DNA of 64,000 bases from Trematomus loennbergii (taxonomy: Eukaryota; Chordata; Actinopteri; Perciformes; Nototheniidae): contig JAAOOA010000367.1 in NCBI GenBank assembly GCA_012861695.1, forward strand, positions 206,001-270,000. The letters run 5' to 3'. Shown here in pieces: positions 1 to 64,000 of this stretch (position 1 is its first letter; each line of letters starts with the position of its first letter). The position numbers were made by a program, and so were the translations under genes. A model generated the notes under the pieces. It worked only from the letters and a program-made list of their open reading frames with translations. It made no database searches and was not told where the DNA came from.

Positions 1-155
1 ATACTTACATCACATACAACCTCTCCCTCTTTTCACCCTCTGTCTGAAACCAGAGCCCAGTCTGCTCTGATTGGTTAGCTGGCCGGCTCTGTTGTGATTG
101 GTCAACCGCTTAGAGATGTCCCGCCCCTTAGCCTATCATGTACAATGTGTTGGAG
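1..155 (-). repeat. Dispersed repeat, inverted copy of 58620-58800
   Basis: From about position 31 this segment is a close reverse complement of the block near 58620-58800, including the shared words GATTGGTTAGCTGGCCGGCT and AGATGTCCCGCCCCTTAGCC. Shorter pieces of the same repeat occur near 42180-42290 and 59380-59430. The left end is cut by the window, so the class cannot be assigned; a non-autonomous DNA element is the most likely source. Confidence 0.75.
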
Positions 156-1183
<1,028 letters not shown>

Positions 1184-1620
1184 TTGAAAATCCTCTGACT
1201 CTTCTTCTGCAAATAGCATCTTTTAAAGATTTCGCGGTTTAGGGTCAAGTGTGCGAGCTAACAGTAAATTGGATATTATAAAAATATGATAAACATTTGA
1301 AGTGATGAGTTTTAAGTAAACACATTTTATTGCAGAAGGACTAAAAGAGATATTAGCGTCACAAATAAGGTTTTTAAGATGTTGAACCCATTGACCCAAA
1401 CGTCTCTTTCCAATTTCCCCTCTTCACATGTATCTCTCTCTCTCTCTGTGGCTCCCCATGTTTGTAGTGAAATAAAGTGAAGTATGTTGAAATGTAAGAC
1501 TTTAAGGGGTGAAGGACTTCCAATTTGTGTATCTCGCGTTCTGATGGATGCATGTGAAGAAACCTCATTTTTTAAAGTTTGGGTTAAGATATAAGTGTAA
1601 ATAAAAGCCCCATGGTTCAA

Positions 1621-2227
1621 CCCAGTCTCACGGCATTTCGTGTAATAGTCACGAAATTAATCTATTGATTCGTGTTCACCAGCACGATTTCGCCATTTTT
1701 TTCGTGTCACACAGAACGATTTTAAAAGCAATGTAAATAATAACAAATTAGAAGGAAAAAAAAATATACAGATTTCAGTATTCTGACACAGAACGATTTT
1801 AGAAGCAATGTATTTCTATTGGTAGTATGTTTCGTGCCTGCACCAAATAATAACAAATTAGGAGGAAAATAAAAGATTACAAAAATATAGATGTCTGTAT
1901 TCTGAGGCTCTGAGCCATTTCTTTTCCTCACTGACGGCAAAAAAAGTCAGACATTCTACAATTTAAAATAAAAGGCTTAGGGTTAGGCTTAGGGTAAGAT
2001 ATTGAGTAAGAAAATGTTTTTATAAACCACACAGCTTCCGGTCTTCCAAGACCCGACCGGACAAAAAGACGTGGTGCAGGCACGAAACATCATACTACCA
2101 ATATAAATACATTGCTTTTAAAATCGTTCTGTGTGACACGAAAAAAATGCGAAAATCGTGTTGGTGAACACGAATCAATAGATTCAATTAATGTTGTGAC
2201 TATAACACGAAATGCCGTGAGACTGGG
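1621..2227. mobile_element. Palindromic MITE with long inverted arms
   Basis: The left end starts CCCAGTCTCACGGCATTTCG and the right end finishes with its reverse complement (…GTGAGACTGGG). The inverted match continues for well over 100 bp, including the CACGAA/TTCGTG words and the 'aaatcgttctgtgtgacacg' block. The left arm holds an internal partial duplication around 1690-1870. There is no coding capacity, so this is a non-autonomous DNA transposon. I could not read a convincing target-site duplication, and the superfamily is unassigned. Confidence 0.8.
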
Positions 2228-3860
2228 TCTTTTTTTGGATACTTTCCTTAGTAGCCTACACTGCCTTATTGTACACAGTGAATACTTGTACTGTGTACTT
2301 AGTGTGTGAATATCGTAGCATTTTCTCAAAATGCAAATGGCTGCTGTTATCCAGCTGGTTAACAAAAACGCATCTTTTTAGAATAGCCTTTTACTAGATT
2401 TTTAAAACCCCCACATTTATAAATGTCACTGCTTTTATTCTGTTGTTTTAATTGTTTTTGTTGTTTTGTTTCAGCCTTTTTACTCTGTAGCACGTTGAGT
2501 TTTGTTCACGCGAATGAAAAGTGCGCTTATAAATCAAATTGATTATTATTGTTAGCTAGCCGATTTGCCCATTAGCCCATTAGCTAGCTTGTTAGCTAAC
2601 AGCATTATTGTTTGTTGTACTAAATCATTACACACTGCTCTACTAACCCATTACAATTAACATTGGCTTCTTTTTGACGAGAGTATATCTGTATCTTTAT
2701 CAACTACAGAAAGAAACAGCAGCATGTTTAACTTTTATTTGTAAAGTGCGGAGTTCACTTGAGCTAATGCTACGTAGCCAAGATGGCGGTCTTCGAGTGT
2801 GTCCAGCGTTACACACTCTTTCACACACTTTCTGACCGTTATAAAGGCACCATGAGGGTACGTATAGTGCATTTAGCAATATTTCTTAGCGTAAATGCAC
2901 TTCTTGGCACTCAAAATAGCAAGAGAAAATACAGAAGTATGCAAATTAAGACAGCGCTGTTTTTGTTTTAAGCTAGGCTAGGCTACACAGACCTGTTTCT
3001 ACACTCTACGCACAAAGAGGAGAGTTATAAATATTGTACTAGTCTAACTTAGTACATTTTAGAGTCAATGAAGTACAGTTACTTAATTTGTATATCCCTT
3101 GCCTCATCTAGGAGTCCCGGAGCTTCTGTTTTACAACCAACGTTTAAAAAAGACAAACACAAAAACACTTTGTTCGATCTTCATTAAATTGCATCTTCAG
3201 ATTTATCTCAGTGAGAGCTGAAAACGACTCTTCTTTAAATATCATTTGTCCTGCATGTCTCAGATGTAATTGGTTGCACGTTAACATTTATACAGCGAGG
3301 CGTCGGCAGCCAAGCAGAAATACAATTCAGTTTCTGCACAAATACTAACTGTAGAGGCAGAGACTCATGAAAGATAAATGAAGTCATGTGATTTACACTA
3401 TATGTACAGATAAATATTCCAATTTAAATGCAAGAAGGTGGAGGTGGAGGTGTTTACAGACGTGTTTACCTCACGATTCATAAATAACACACAATGCAAT
3501 TACTCCTCTTCAGATGAGGTTTTAACGCTCACACGTCACACAGTGTCTTTATAGTAATGTTTTTATTTCCTGTGTTATTCCGACTCGTGTAATTGCTTCT
3601 GTCCTGCGGCTCATCGAGCTGACTGATATCAGAGGAGAAAACTCTTCCTCCTTAAATCACTCTTCACTAAAGTCGCCAACATGGAGTTTTTATCGCCCGT
3701 CGCATTTCATCCTGCCCTCGGAGTAAATGGCCTGAGGGTAACGCTGGTATACGGGATGTGTGTGCACTTCATTTGTCCTTTTGTAAATGACTAGAGTGTT
3801 TTCTGTGCTTCTGAATCACAATACAGTAAGTAAACAGTTAGATCGTTTTAGCTTAAAAAA
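2228..3860. other. Intergenic, no confident gene
   Basis: This stretch is mostly unremarkable. The one point of note is an AAGATGGCGG context at 2781-2790 opening a 25-codon frame that ends at a GT-type donor after 2857 (discussed as a finding). The rest shows no recognisable repeat ends or conserved coding sequence. Confidence 0.4.
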
Positions 3861-5365
3861 CCTGAACATCAGCAGGAGAGGACTCTTTAAAGTAGAGACA
3901 CTACATACTGATATACACCTGAACATCAGCAGGAGAGGACTCTTTAAAGTAGAGACACTACATACTGATATACACCTGAACATCAGCAGAGAGGACTCTT
4001 TAAAGTAGAGACACTACATACTGATATAAACCTGAACATCAGCAGGAGAGGACTCTTTAAAGTAGAGACACTACATACTGATATACACCTGAACATCAGC
4101 AGGAGATGACTCTTTAAAGTAGAGACACTACATACTGATATACACCTGAACATCAGCAGGAGAGGACTCTTTAAAGTAGACACACTACATACTGATATAC
4201 ACCTGAACATCAGCAGGAGAGGACTCTTTAAAGGAGAGACACTACATACTGATATACACCTGAACATCAGCAGGAGAGGACTCTTTAAAGTAGAGACACT
4301 ACACACTGATATACACCTGAACATCAGCAGGAGAGGACTCTTTAAAGTAGAGACACTACATACTGATATACACCTGAACATCAGCAGGAGAGGACTCTTT
4401 AAAGTAGAGACTCTACAACATACTGATATACACCTGAACATCAGCAGGAGAGGACTCTTTAAAGTAGAGACACCACATACTGATATACAACTGAACATCA
4501 GCAGGAGAGGACTCTTTAAAGTAGAGACACTACATACTGATATACACCTGAACATCAGCAGGAGAGGACTCTTTAAAGTAGAGACTCTACATACTGATAT
4601 ACACCTGAACATCAGCAGGAGAGGACTCTTTAAAGTAGAGACACCACATACTGATATACACCTGAACATCAGCAGGAGAGGAATCTTTAAAGTAGAGACA
4701 CTACATACTGATATACACCTGAACATCAGCAGGAGAGGACTCTTTAAAGTAGAGACACCACATACTGATATACACCTGAACATCAGCAGGAGAGGACTCT
4801 TTAAAGTAGAGTACATACTGATATACACCTGAACATCAGCAGGAGAGGACTCTTTAAAGTAGAGACACTATATACTGATAGACACCTGAACATCAGCAGG
4901 AGAGGACTCTTTAAAGTAGAGACACCACATACTGATATACACCTGAACATCAGCAGGAGAGGACTCTTTAAAGTAGAGACTCTACATACTGATATACACC
5001 TGAACATCAGCAGGAGAGGACTCTTTAAAGTAGAGACACCACATACTGATATACACCTGAACATCAGCAGGAGAGGAATCTTTAAAGTAGAGACACTACA
5101 TACTGATATACACCTGAACATCAGCAGGAGAGGACTCTTTAAAGTAGAGACACCACATACTGATATACACCTGAACATCAGCAGGAGAGGACTCTTTAAA
5201 GTAGAGTACATACTGATATACACCTGAACATCAGCAGGAGAAGACTCTTTAAAGTAGAGACACTATATACTGATATACACCTGAACATCAGCAGGAGAGG
5301 ACTCTTTAAAGTAGAGACACTACTGATATACACCTGAACATCAGCAAGAGAGGACTCTTTAAAGT
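3861..5365. repeat. 57-bp minisatellite, about 26 copies
   Basis: Tandem unit of 57 bp beginning CCTGAACATCAGCAGGAGAG and running through 'actctttaaagtagagacac' to 'tactgatataca'. Units are very similar, with scattered substitutions and small indels. Because 57 is 19 codons, long open frames (281 and 140 codons on the minus strand) arise from the periodicity. They have periodic repeats of one 19-residue block and no sign of being genes. Confidence 0.97.
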
Positions 5366-5401
5366 TTGTGTTGACATTTGAAAACATTTAACAGAACTTA
5401 A

Positions 5402-5783
5402 AGGTGGGGTAGGTAATTTTGGAGAAACCGGCTCGAGTGTGCTAGAATTTGAAAATACACAGCCGGAAGAAATCTCCCACTTCCTTACAGAGCCCCTCCT
5501 CCAACACACACGAACGCGCACGTGACCAATGAGGGCACGAGATAAGTTTGTGCACAGATGGAAGGCTGACAGGCAGGTAGGCCATCCAGTTATTTTAGCT
5601 GGGCCGGCTAAAATGATTGGTCGTGCTTTTTACAGTACTACGGCTTCCACAGATGACATTTTTTTATGGATTTTTTGTCAAAGCACTGAAGATATTCATT
5701 GCTATCGGGATGTTAAGAGCATTCCATGGAATATAACAAAAAGTGTATCTCGAGCCGGTTTCTCAAACTTACCTACCCCACCT
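5402..5783 (+). mobile_element. TTAA-flanked MITE, family A, copy 1
   Basis: A 382-bp element bounded on each side by TTAA (5398-5401 and 5784-5787). Inverted ends read AGGTGGGGTAGGTAA on the left and the reverse complement on the right, each followed by the GAAACCGGCTCGAG block. A TTAA target fits the piggyBac or Kolobok superfamilies. A second copy lies at 25569-25945 in opposite orientation. Both copies share an open frame of about 90 codons with no recognisable domain, which I regard as fortuitous conservation between young copies. Confidence 0.85.
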
Positions 5784-5787
5784 TTAA

Positions 5788-6412
5788 GAGACATGTTAAA
5801 AACAGCTTGGTACTCAAATTGCCAACCTTTGTTTCAGATTAGAGGATCTTGAGTACTGAAAAGATCCCTAATATGCAGTTGTTTGTAATTTTCTGCAAAT
5901 GTTCTTTTTGAGTTAATCAGTTGCATAACTTCCTACTTTTGGCTCATTTTCAAACCCCCAGCTTTGTTTCCATTGTCCTCCACTGACTTTGCCAGTTTAG
6001 CAAATAAAGAGAGGATTAAAATAAATGAGCGGGGATTGATCCTGATGCTCGATGAGGGGAAGACGGATGGCGCCGCGAAGCAAAAGGGACGAAGACAACG
6101 GTCCTGCAGAAGATAAATGGCCCCGCTTTGTGCTGCAGAGGAGGTTTTTATCAGGGCATCAAAACACTGAGGATAACCATCATCATATTCATCATCACTA
6201 TCATCATATTCATCATCACTATCTTCATCATCATCATCACTATCAGCGTTTATCGTTTACTACATGATGCATCCAGATAGTGTTGGAGTCCCTGTGATAA
6301 TGTTAGTGAGGCCAGGTGTGAATTAACAGAATACAACTCACTGGATTACAAGTTAATACAGCGTTTTATTGGAAGTAAAAGCAGCACTTTTTAACATTGA
6401 GGCAGGTGACAA
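5788..6412. other. Intergenic with (CAT)n tract
   Basis: No gene seen. A degenerate CAT/CAC trinucleotide tract lies at about 6175-6245. Confidence 0.5.
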
Positions 6413-6855
6413 TCTCAATCTTTATTTATTTATATAACACATTTAAAACAACCTCAGTTGACCAAAGTGCTGTACAGGGAACAAATATAAAATAACACAA
6501 TAGGAGTAAATAATAAAACAATAATTAAAAACAATATAAAAAGCACAATAACTAGAAACATATAAAAACACATACAAATATCAAAATGTTGTGTTCAACT
6601 AGTATTAAAAGCCATGTGCAACATTTCATTTAATAATAATAATAATAATAATACATGTTATCTTGTATTGCACACTTTTAACACAACATCATCTCAAGGT
6701 GCTTCACAATTCAATGAGAGTTAAAAATGATTTACGAAACATATTTTAAAAAGCAGAACGTAGAACACTAGGGAGCTTAATTTAAAAACAAAGAATACAA
6801 AGTTAAAAGAGAAAACCAGGACAGTCAGTAAAACTCGGTGCGGAAAAGGAGGGTC
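6413..6855 (-). repeat. LINE/SINE 3'-tail fragments, reverse orientation
   Basis: Read on the minus strand, 6413-6470 ends in a 'cagcactttgg…ttatataaataaataaag' type tail, and 6640-6855 shows a second tail ('gaagcaccttgagatgatgt') preceded by a TAT/ATT run. Such tails are typical of fish L2/Rex-type retroelements and their SINE partners. The 6683-6855 part is repeated at 8277-8450, just beyond two intervening MITEs. Confidence 0.55.
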
Positions 6856-6859
6856 TTAA

Positions 6860-7566
6860 AGGTCACCTATCATGCTATTTTTAGGCAATAGCATAGGTCT
6901 CAGATATATACAAATGTATATAAAAAACATGTCTATGAAGTGTTTTGCTCAAAATACCAAACAGATCACCCATTCAAGCCATGCCTCATATCCCTCTATT
7001 TCACTTCCTGTTTCAAAAGTGCTGATTTGGGGTATAAAGCTTTAAAAAATAAAAGATTGATGAAAAATAAAAAAGGAGGGGCTGAGCTCATGCGGGACCT
7101 GGCAGCTACTGTCTAAACTAAATACTGCCGTGATGAAACGCCATATCATGGATTATCAAGGATTATTTCTGAAACAGTATGGAGCTCAAAGGCTTTCTCT
7201 CTTGCCGGTTATACCACAAGGTGAGTTCCTTTTTATTTCCTGCTTCTTCACACACATGCTCTCCAGTACAGGTTAGCTCTGAGTGTTAGCGATGCTAATG
7301 TAAACACCGACCATATTACGTCCAAACAGTCGGGCATTGTTTCTGATAGCAACTTTCTGATAGTGCTGTGGGATCCGCCGCCGATATTACGTCATATCGG
7401 ACGCAAATCTGGATCAGCTCCGTTGTACCCCCGTTTTTAGAGATTTGGGTGGAGGAAAAGAGAGAGGGTTTTATTTTCTGACGCTGCGTGAGTTCCCTGA
7501 CACACCGGGGACACATCTTGATGTATAAAATACATCAACAAGTGCATTTTGCATGATAGGTCCCCT
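6860..7566 (+). mobile_element. TTAA-flanked MITE, family B, copy 1
   Basis: Bounded by TTAA at 6856-6859 and 7567-7570. The left end is AGGTCACCTATCATGC and the right end GCATGATAGGTCCCCT, imperfect inverted repeats. An inverted relative lies at 60347-61174 and shares the interior (the 'acaggttagctctgagtgtta' region). Non-coding. The right TTAA is shared with the next element, so the two MITEs abut. Confidence 0.8.
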
Positions 7567-7570
7567 TTAA

Positions 7571-8272
7571 AGGTCCCATGTCATGTTTTTCCGGTTATTA
7601 CCGTCCCCTTGTGTTATGTAGGTTTTTCTGCATGTAAACGGTCTGCAGAGTCACAAACCCTCAAAGTACACCCTGTAGCGAGTAAAACTCTAACACAGAA
7701 AAGACCTGTCTATGCTGCCCCAGAACGCCTCGTTGGGGATTTCTCTTTTCCATTGTTTACTTCTTGGGTACAGTGACGTATTTCGGGTATAGTGACGTAG
7801 CGTAACGGCTCCGCAGATTGGTCCAAATTGACCAATCCGTGGAGCCGTTACGTCCACGGAGCCGTTACGTTTTGACCAATCCGCGGACTTCCTCACACAC
7901 ACACTGGCGGGACGTTGCGAGGCTCGCTGCTGCGAGGAGCGGACACTGTGAGCTGGCTCACTGGTGTGGGGTCGGCGAGACACCGCAGAACTCAGCCTGG
8001 GCACACACACACTCCCAGCCAGGCTGCGGGTGTGTGTGTGTGTGTTCCGGGCTGGGTTTCGCTGTGTCTCGCTGACGGCCACTGGGCTCACAGGGAGGGA
8101 GGGGGGCAGGAGCTCCAACAAGCCGTTTAGGACAGAGAGTGAATACACATACTATACAGAGATGCTGTATGAGAAACCAATGTGAGTTTGGAACATTGCA
8201 CAATATAAATCTATTTTAGTAGACCTCAACAATGGAATTATGATCAGTAGAAATGGCCATGACATGGGACCT
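7571..8272 (+). mobile_element. TTAA-flanked MITE, family C
   Basis: Perfect 15-bp inverted ends (AGGTCCCATGTCATG and CATGACATGGGACCT) lie inside TTAA at 7567-7570 and 8273-8276. The interior has an inverted GTAACGGCTCCG…CGGAGCCGTTAC block near 7800-7870. The segment 'tgcatgtaaacggtctgcag' near the left arm resembles the unit of the 71-bp tandem array at 54440-55512, and a reversed fragment lies near 34990-35060. Confidence 0.85.
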
Positions 8273-8276
8273 TTAA

Positions 8277-8450
8277 CACAACATCATCTCAGGTGCTTCA
8301 CAATTCAATGAGAGTTTTTTAGAAAGCAGGACGTAGAACCCTAGGGAGCTTGATTTAAAAACAGAGAATAGAAGGTTCAAAGAGAAAACCAGGACAGTCA
8401 GTACATGTTGGTGCAGAACAGGAGGGTCTTTAGGCTTTTCTTAAAAACTG
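8277..8450 (-). repeat. Second copy of the 6683-6855 repeat
   Basis: Closely repeats 6683-6855 ('aggtgcttcacaattcaatg', 'aaccaggacagtcagta'). The pair therefore flanks the two TTAA MITEs as a direct duplication of about 170 bp. Confidence 0.7.
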
Positions 8451-8970
8451 AGAGTGATGCAGACGTGTTTTTAATTGTTGTTCGGTAATGGATTGGATCT
8501 TCAGCAAACTCCATAAAAATAAATTGCAGACCTATCTTTTTAATTTGGCTTTTAGTTTGGGGTCATTTTAGTGGTATCACTGTTCATGTTTTATTGTTTT
8601 GTGATATAACTCTTTATTTTTCTTTATAACTTGTTTTTAATTATGCTCCTAACTCTTAGTTAGAAATACCAATACTTCATTTATGATGGATGTCACAGAA
8701 TAATAGAATGAAATACAATAGAAATAACATAAACAAAAAAATATACATATTCTCAGTAGAAAAGACAAATATTCAGAGGAGTATCTCACACACTACAGAA
8801 CCATGTAGAATACTCTGTAATATCTAGTAAAGGGACAGAAACATACCGTAGGTGCAGTTACATATGTCTGTTATGTTGTGCAAGTAGGCTGCAATATGTA
8901 GGTACAGTATGTTATTTTAATAAGCAACATGGTTTTATTTATTACCTGTTTTTATCATATTCCTCTGCAG
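8451..8970. other. Upstream flank of PHF14, nothing recognised
   Basis: AT-rich sequence without recognisable repeats. It ends in tcctctgcag at 8961-8970, which could be a 3' splice site for a further upstream untranslated exon or could be chance. Confidence 0.4.
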
Positions 8971-9107
8971 TGCATCCTCCTCATATATCTGTCCCCATGG
9001 CAACAACATCAGGCTGACGTCACAGCTCCATTGTCCTCATGCTGATGCTAACAGGCTAACAGGAGAGCTGCTGCTAACAGGCTAACAGGAGAGAAAACAG
9101 ACACAAG

Positions 9108-9108
<1 letters not shown>
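8971..9108 (+). other. PHF14 5' untranslated exon (3' boundary firm)
   Basis: The donor is AAGA|gtgagt at 9108/9109. The last base is the A of the initiator codon, and exon 2 begins with TG. The resulting start context AAGATGG has A at -3 and G at +4. Reading back in frame there is a TAA at 9075-9077, so translation cannot begin further upstream in this exon. Two short upstream frames (8997-9017 and 9039-9059, six codons each) would lie in the leader if it is transcribed from here. The 5' boundary is uncertain: 8971 follows a possible acceptor, otherwise the transcription start is nearby. Confidence 0.6.
8991..9022 (+). promoter_or_regulatory. Candidate X-box and CRE sites
   Basis: The 14-mer at 8991-9004 (GTCCCCATGGCAAC) matches the RFX X-box consensus at 11 of 12 defined positions. 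TGACGTCA at 9015-9022 is a perfect palindromic CRE. Their place just upstream of the 5' exon donor fits a promoter or early 5'UTR, but function is inferred from motif only. Confidence 0.35.
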
Positions 9109-63253
<54,145 letters not shown>

Positions 63254-63358
63254 GTTTGTTCATGCTTCAGAACCATAAATATATGCATGTTGTGAGAGAA
63301 TCAGCTCAGCACTGAAGAGGAACTTCTTATGAGATCTGACAAAAAGTCCAAACACAAC

Positions 63359-64000
63359 GGAGACCAGGGGACACTAAAGAGTGACGCACACAGCTGGGAG
63401 ACCAGGGGACACTAAAGAGTGACGCACACAGCTGGGAGACCAGGGGACACTAAAGAGTGACGCACACAGCTGGGAGACCAGGGGACACTAAAGAGTGACG
63501 CACACAGCTGGAGACCAGGGGACACTAAAGAGTGACGCACACAGCTGAGAGACCAGGGGACACTAAAGAGTGACGCACACAGCTGGGAGACCAGGGGACA
63601 CTAAAGAGTGACGCACACAGCTGAGAGACCAGGGGACACTAAAGAGTGACGCACACAGCTGGGAGACCAGGGGACACTAAAGAGTGACGCACACAGCTGA
63701 GAGACCAGGGGACACTAAAGAGTGACGCACACAGCTGAGAGACCAGGGGACACTAAAGAGTGACGCACACAGCTGGGAGACCAGGGACACTAAAGAGTGA
63801 CGCACACAGCTGGAGACCAGGGGACACCAAAGAGTGACGCACACAGCTGGGAGACCAGGGGACACTAAAGAGTGACGCACACAGCTGGAGACCAGGGGAC
63901 ACTAAAGAGTGACGCACACAGCTGGGAGACCAGGGGACACTAAAGAGTGACGCACACAGCTGGAGACCAGGGACACTAAAGAGTGACGCACACAGCTGGG
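63359..64000. repeat. 38-bp satellite in intron 15 (at least 17 copies, runs off the edge)
   Basis: Same unit, orientation and left boundary (AACACAACGG then AGACCAGGGG) as the intron 11 block. Confidence 0.97.

Noticed and set aside
3983..5223. Minus-strand frames of 281 and 140 codons
   Set aside because: They are the 57-bp minisatellite (19 codons per unit) read through. No domain, no start context, and the composition is fixed by the repeat.
5529..5852. 107-codon frame shared with 25820-25542 on the other strand
   Set aside because: Similarity reflects two young copies of one MITE including its inverted ends. No known domain and the frame runs through the terminal repeat.
7690..8203. 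Overlapping frames up to 152 codons on both strands
   Set aside because: They lie wholly inside MITE family C, in its GC-richer inverted region, with no domain.

Overview
The window is vertebrate nuclear DNA, almost certainly from a ray-finned (teleost) fish. The only host gene I can support is a multi-exon gene on the + strand whose exons match PHF14 (PHD finger protein 14), a nuclear histone-H3 reader. The repeats are typical of fish: L2/Rex1-type LINE sequence, hAT elements with 8-bp target duplications, TTAA-flanked MITEs, long CA/GT microsatellites and many minisatellites.

Layout. Positions 1-8970 are upstream DNA made largely of repeats: a palindromic MITE at 1621-2227, a 57-bp minisatellite at 3861-5365, and TTAA-type MITEs at 5402-5783, 6860-7566 and 7571-8272. 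A 5' untranslated exon ends at 9108 and carries only the A of the start codon. Coding exons then follow at 11344, 12829, 15388, 29635, 33860, 34795, 36802, 37250, 38597, 42762, 51391, 52965, 55862 and 63191. The gene runs off the right edge, so the final exons (including the last PHD finger) are missing. Exon lengths and phases join into about 846 codons, but only if one missing base is allowed in each of three exons (3, 9 and 14). Introns hold tandem arrays (12, 37, 38, 71 and 72 bp units), a 5'-truncated LINE with an intact 532-codon reverse transcriptase frame inserted in the 38-bp satellite, three hAT-type elements with readable or partial target duplications, and several LINE 3' tails.

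How it works together. Exons 2-3 encode an acidic, low-complexity N terminus. Exons 4-7 encode PHD1 plus an extended PHD module, exons 10-11 a helical segment, and exons 13-14 the next PHD finger. Known PHF14 reads the histone H3 tail and works with HMG20A, TCF20 and RAI1 in chromatin regulation.

Most notable observations: three single-base frame breaks in an otherwise well-kept gene; a start codon split by intron 1; a GC-AG intron 6; a possible 42-nt in-frame microexon at 43129-43170; copied splice sites at both ends of the 14-kb intron 4; and a 72-bp array in intron 5 with inverted copies in intron 9, which could pair across exons 6-9. I found no evidence of a wholly new biological system. 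All calls come from reading the sequence; no alignment or database search was run.
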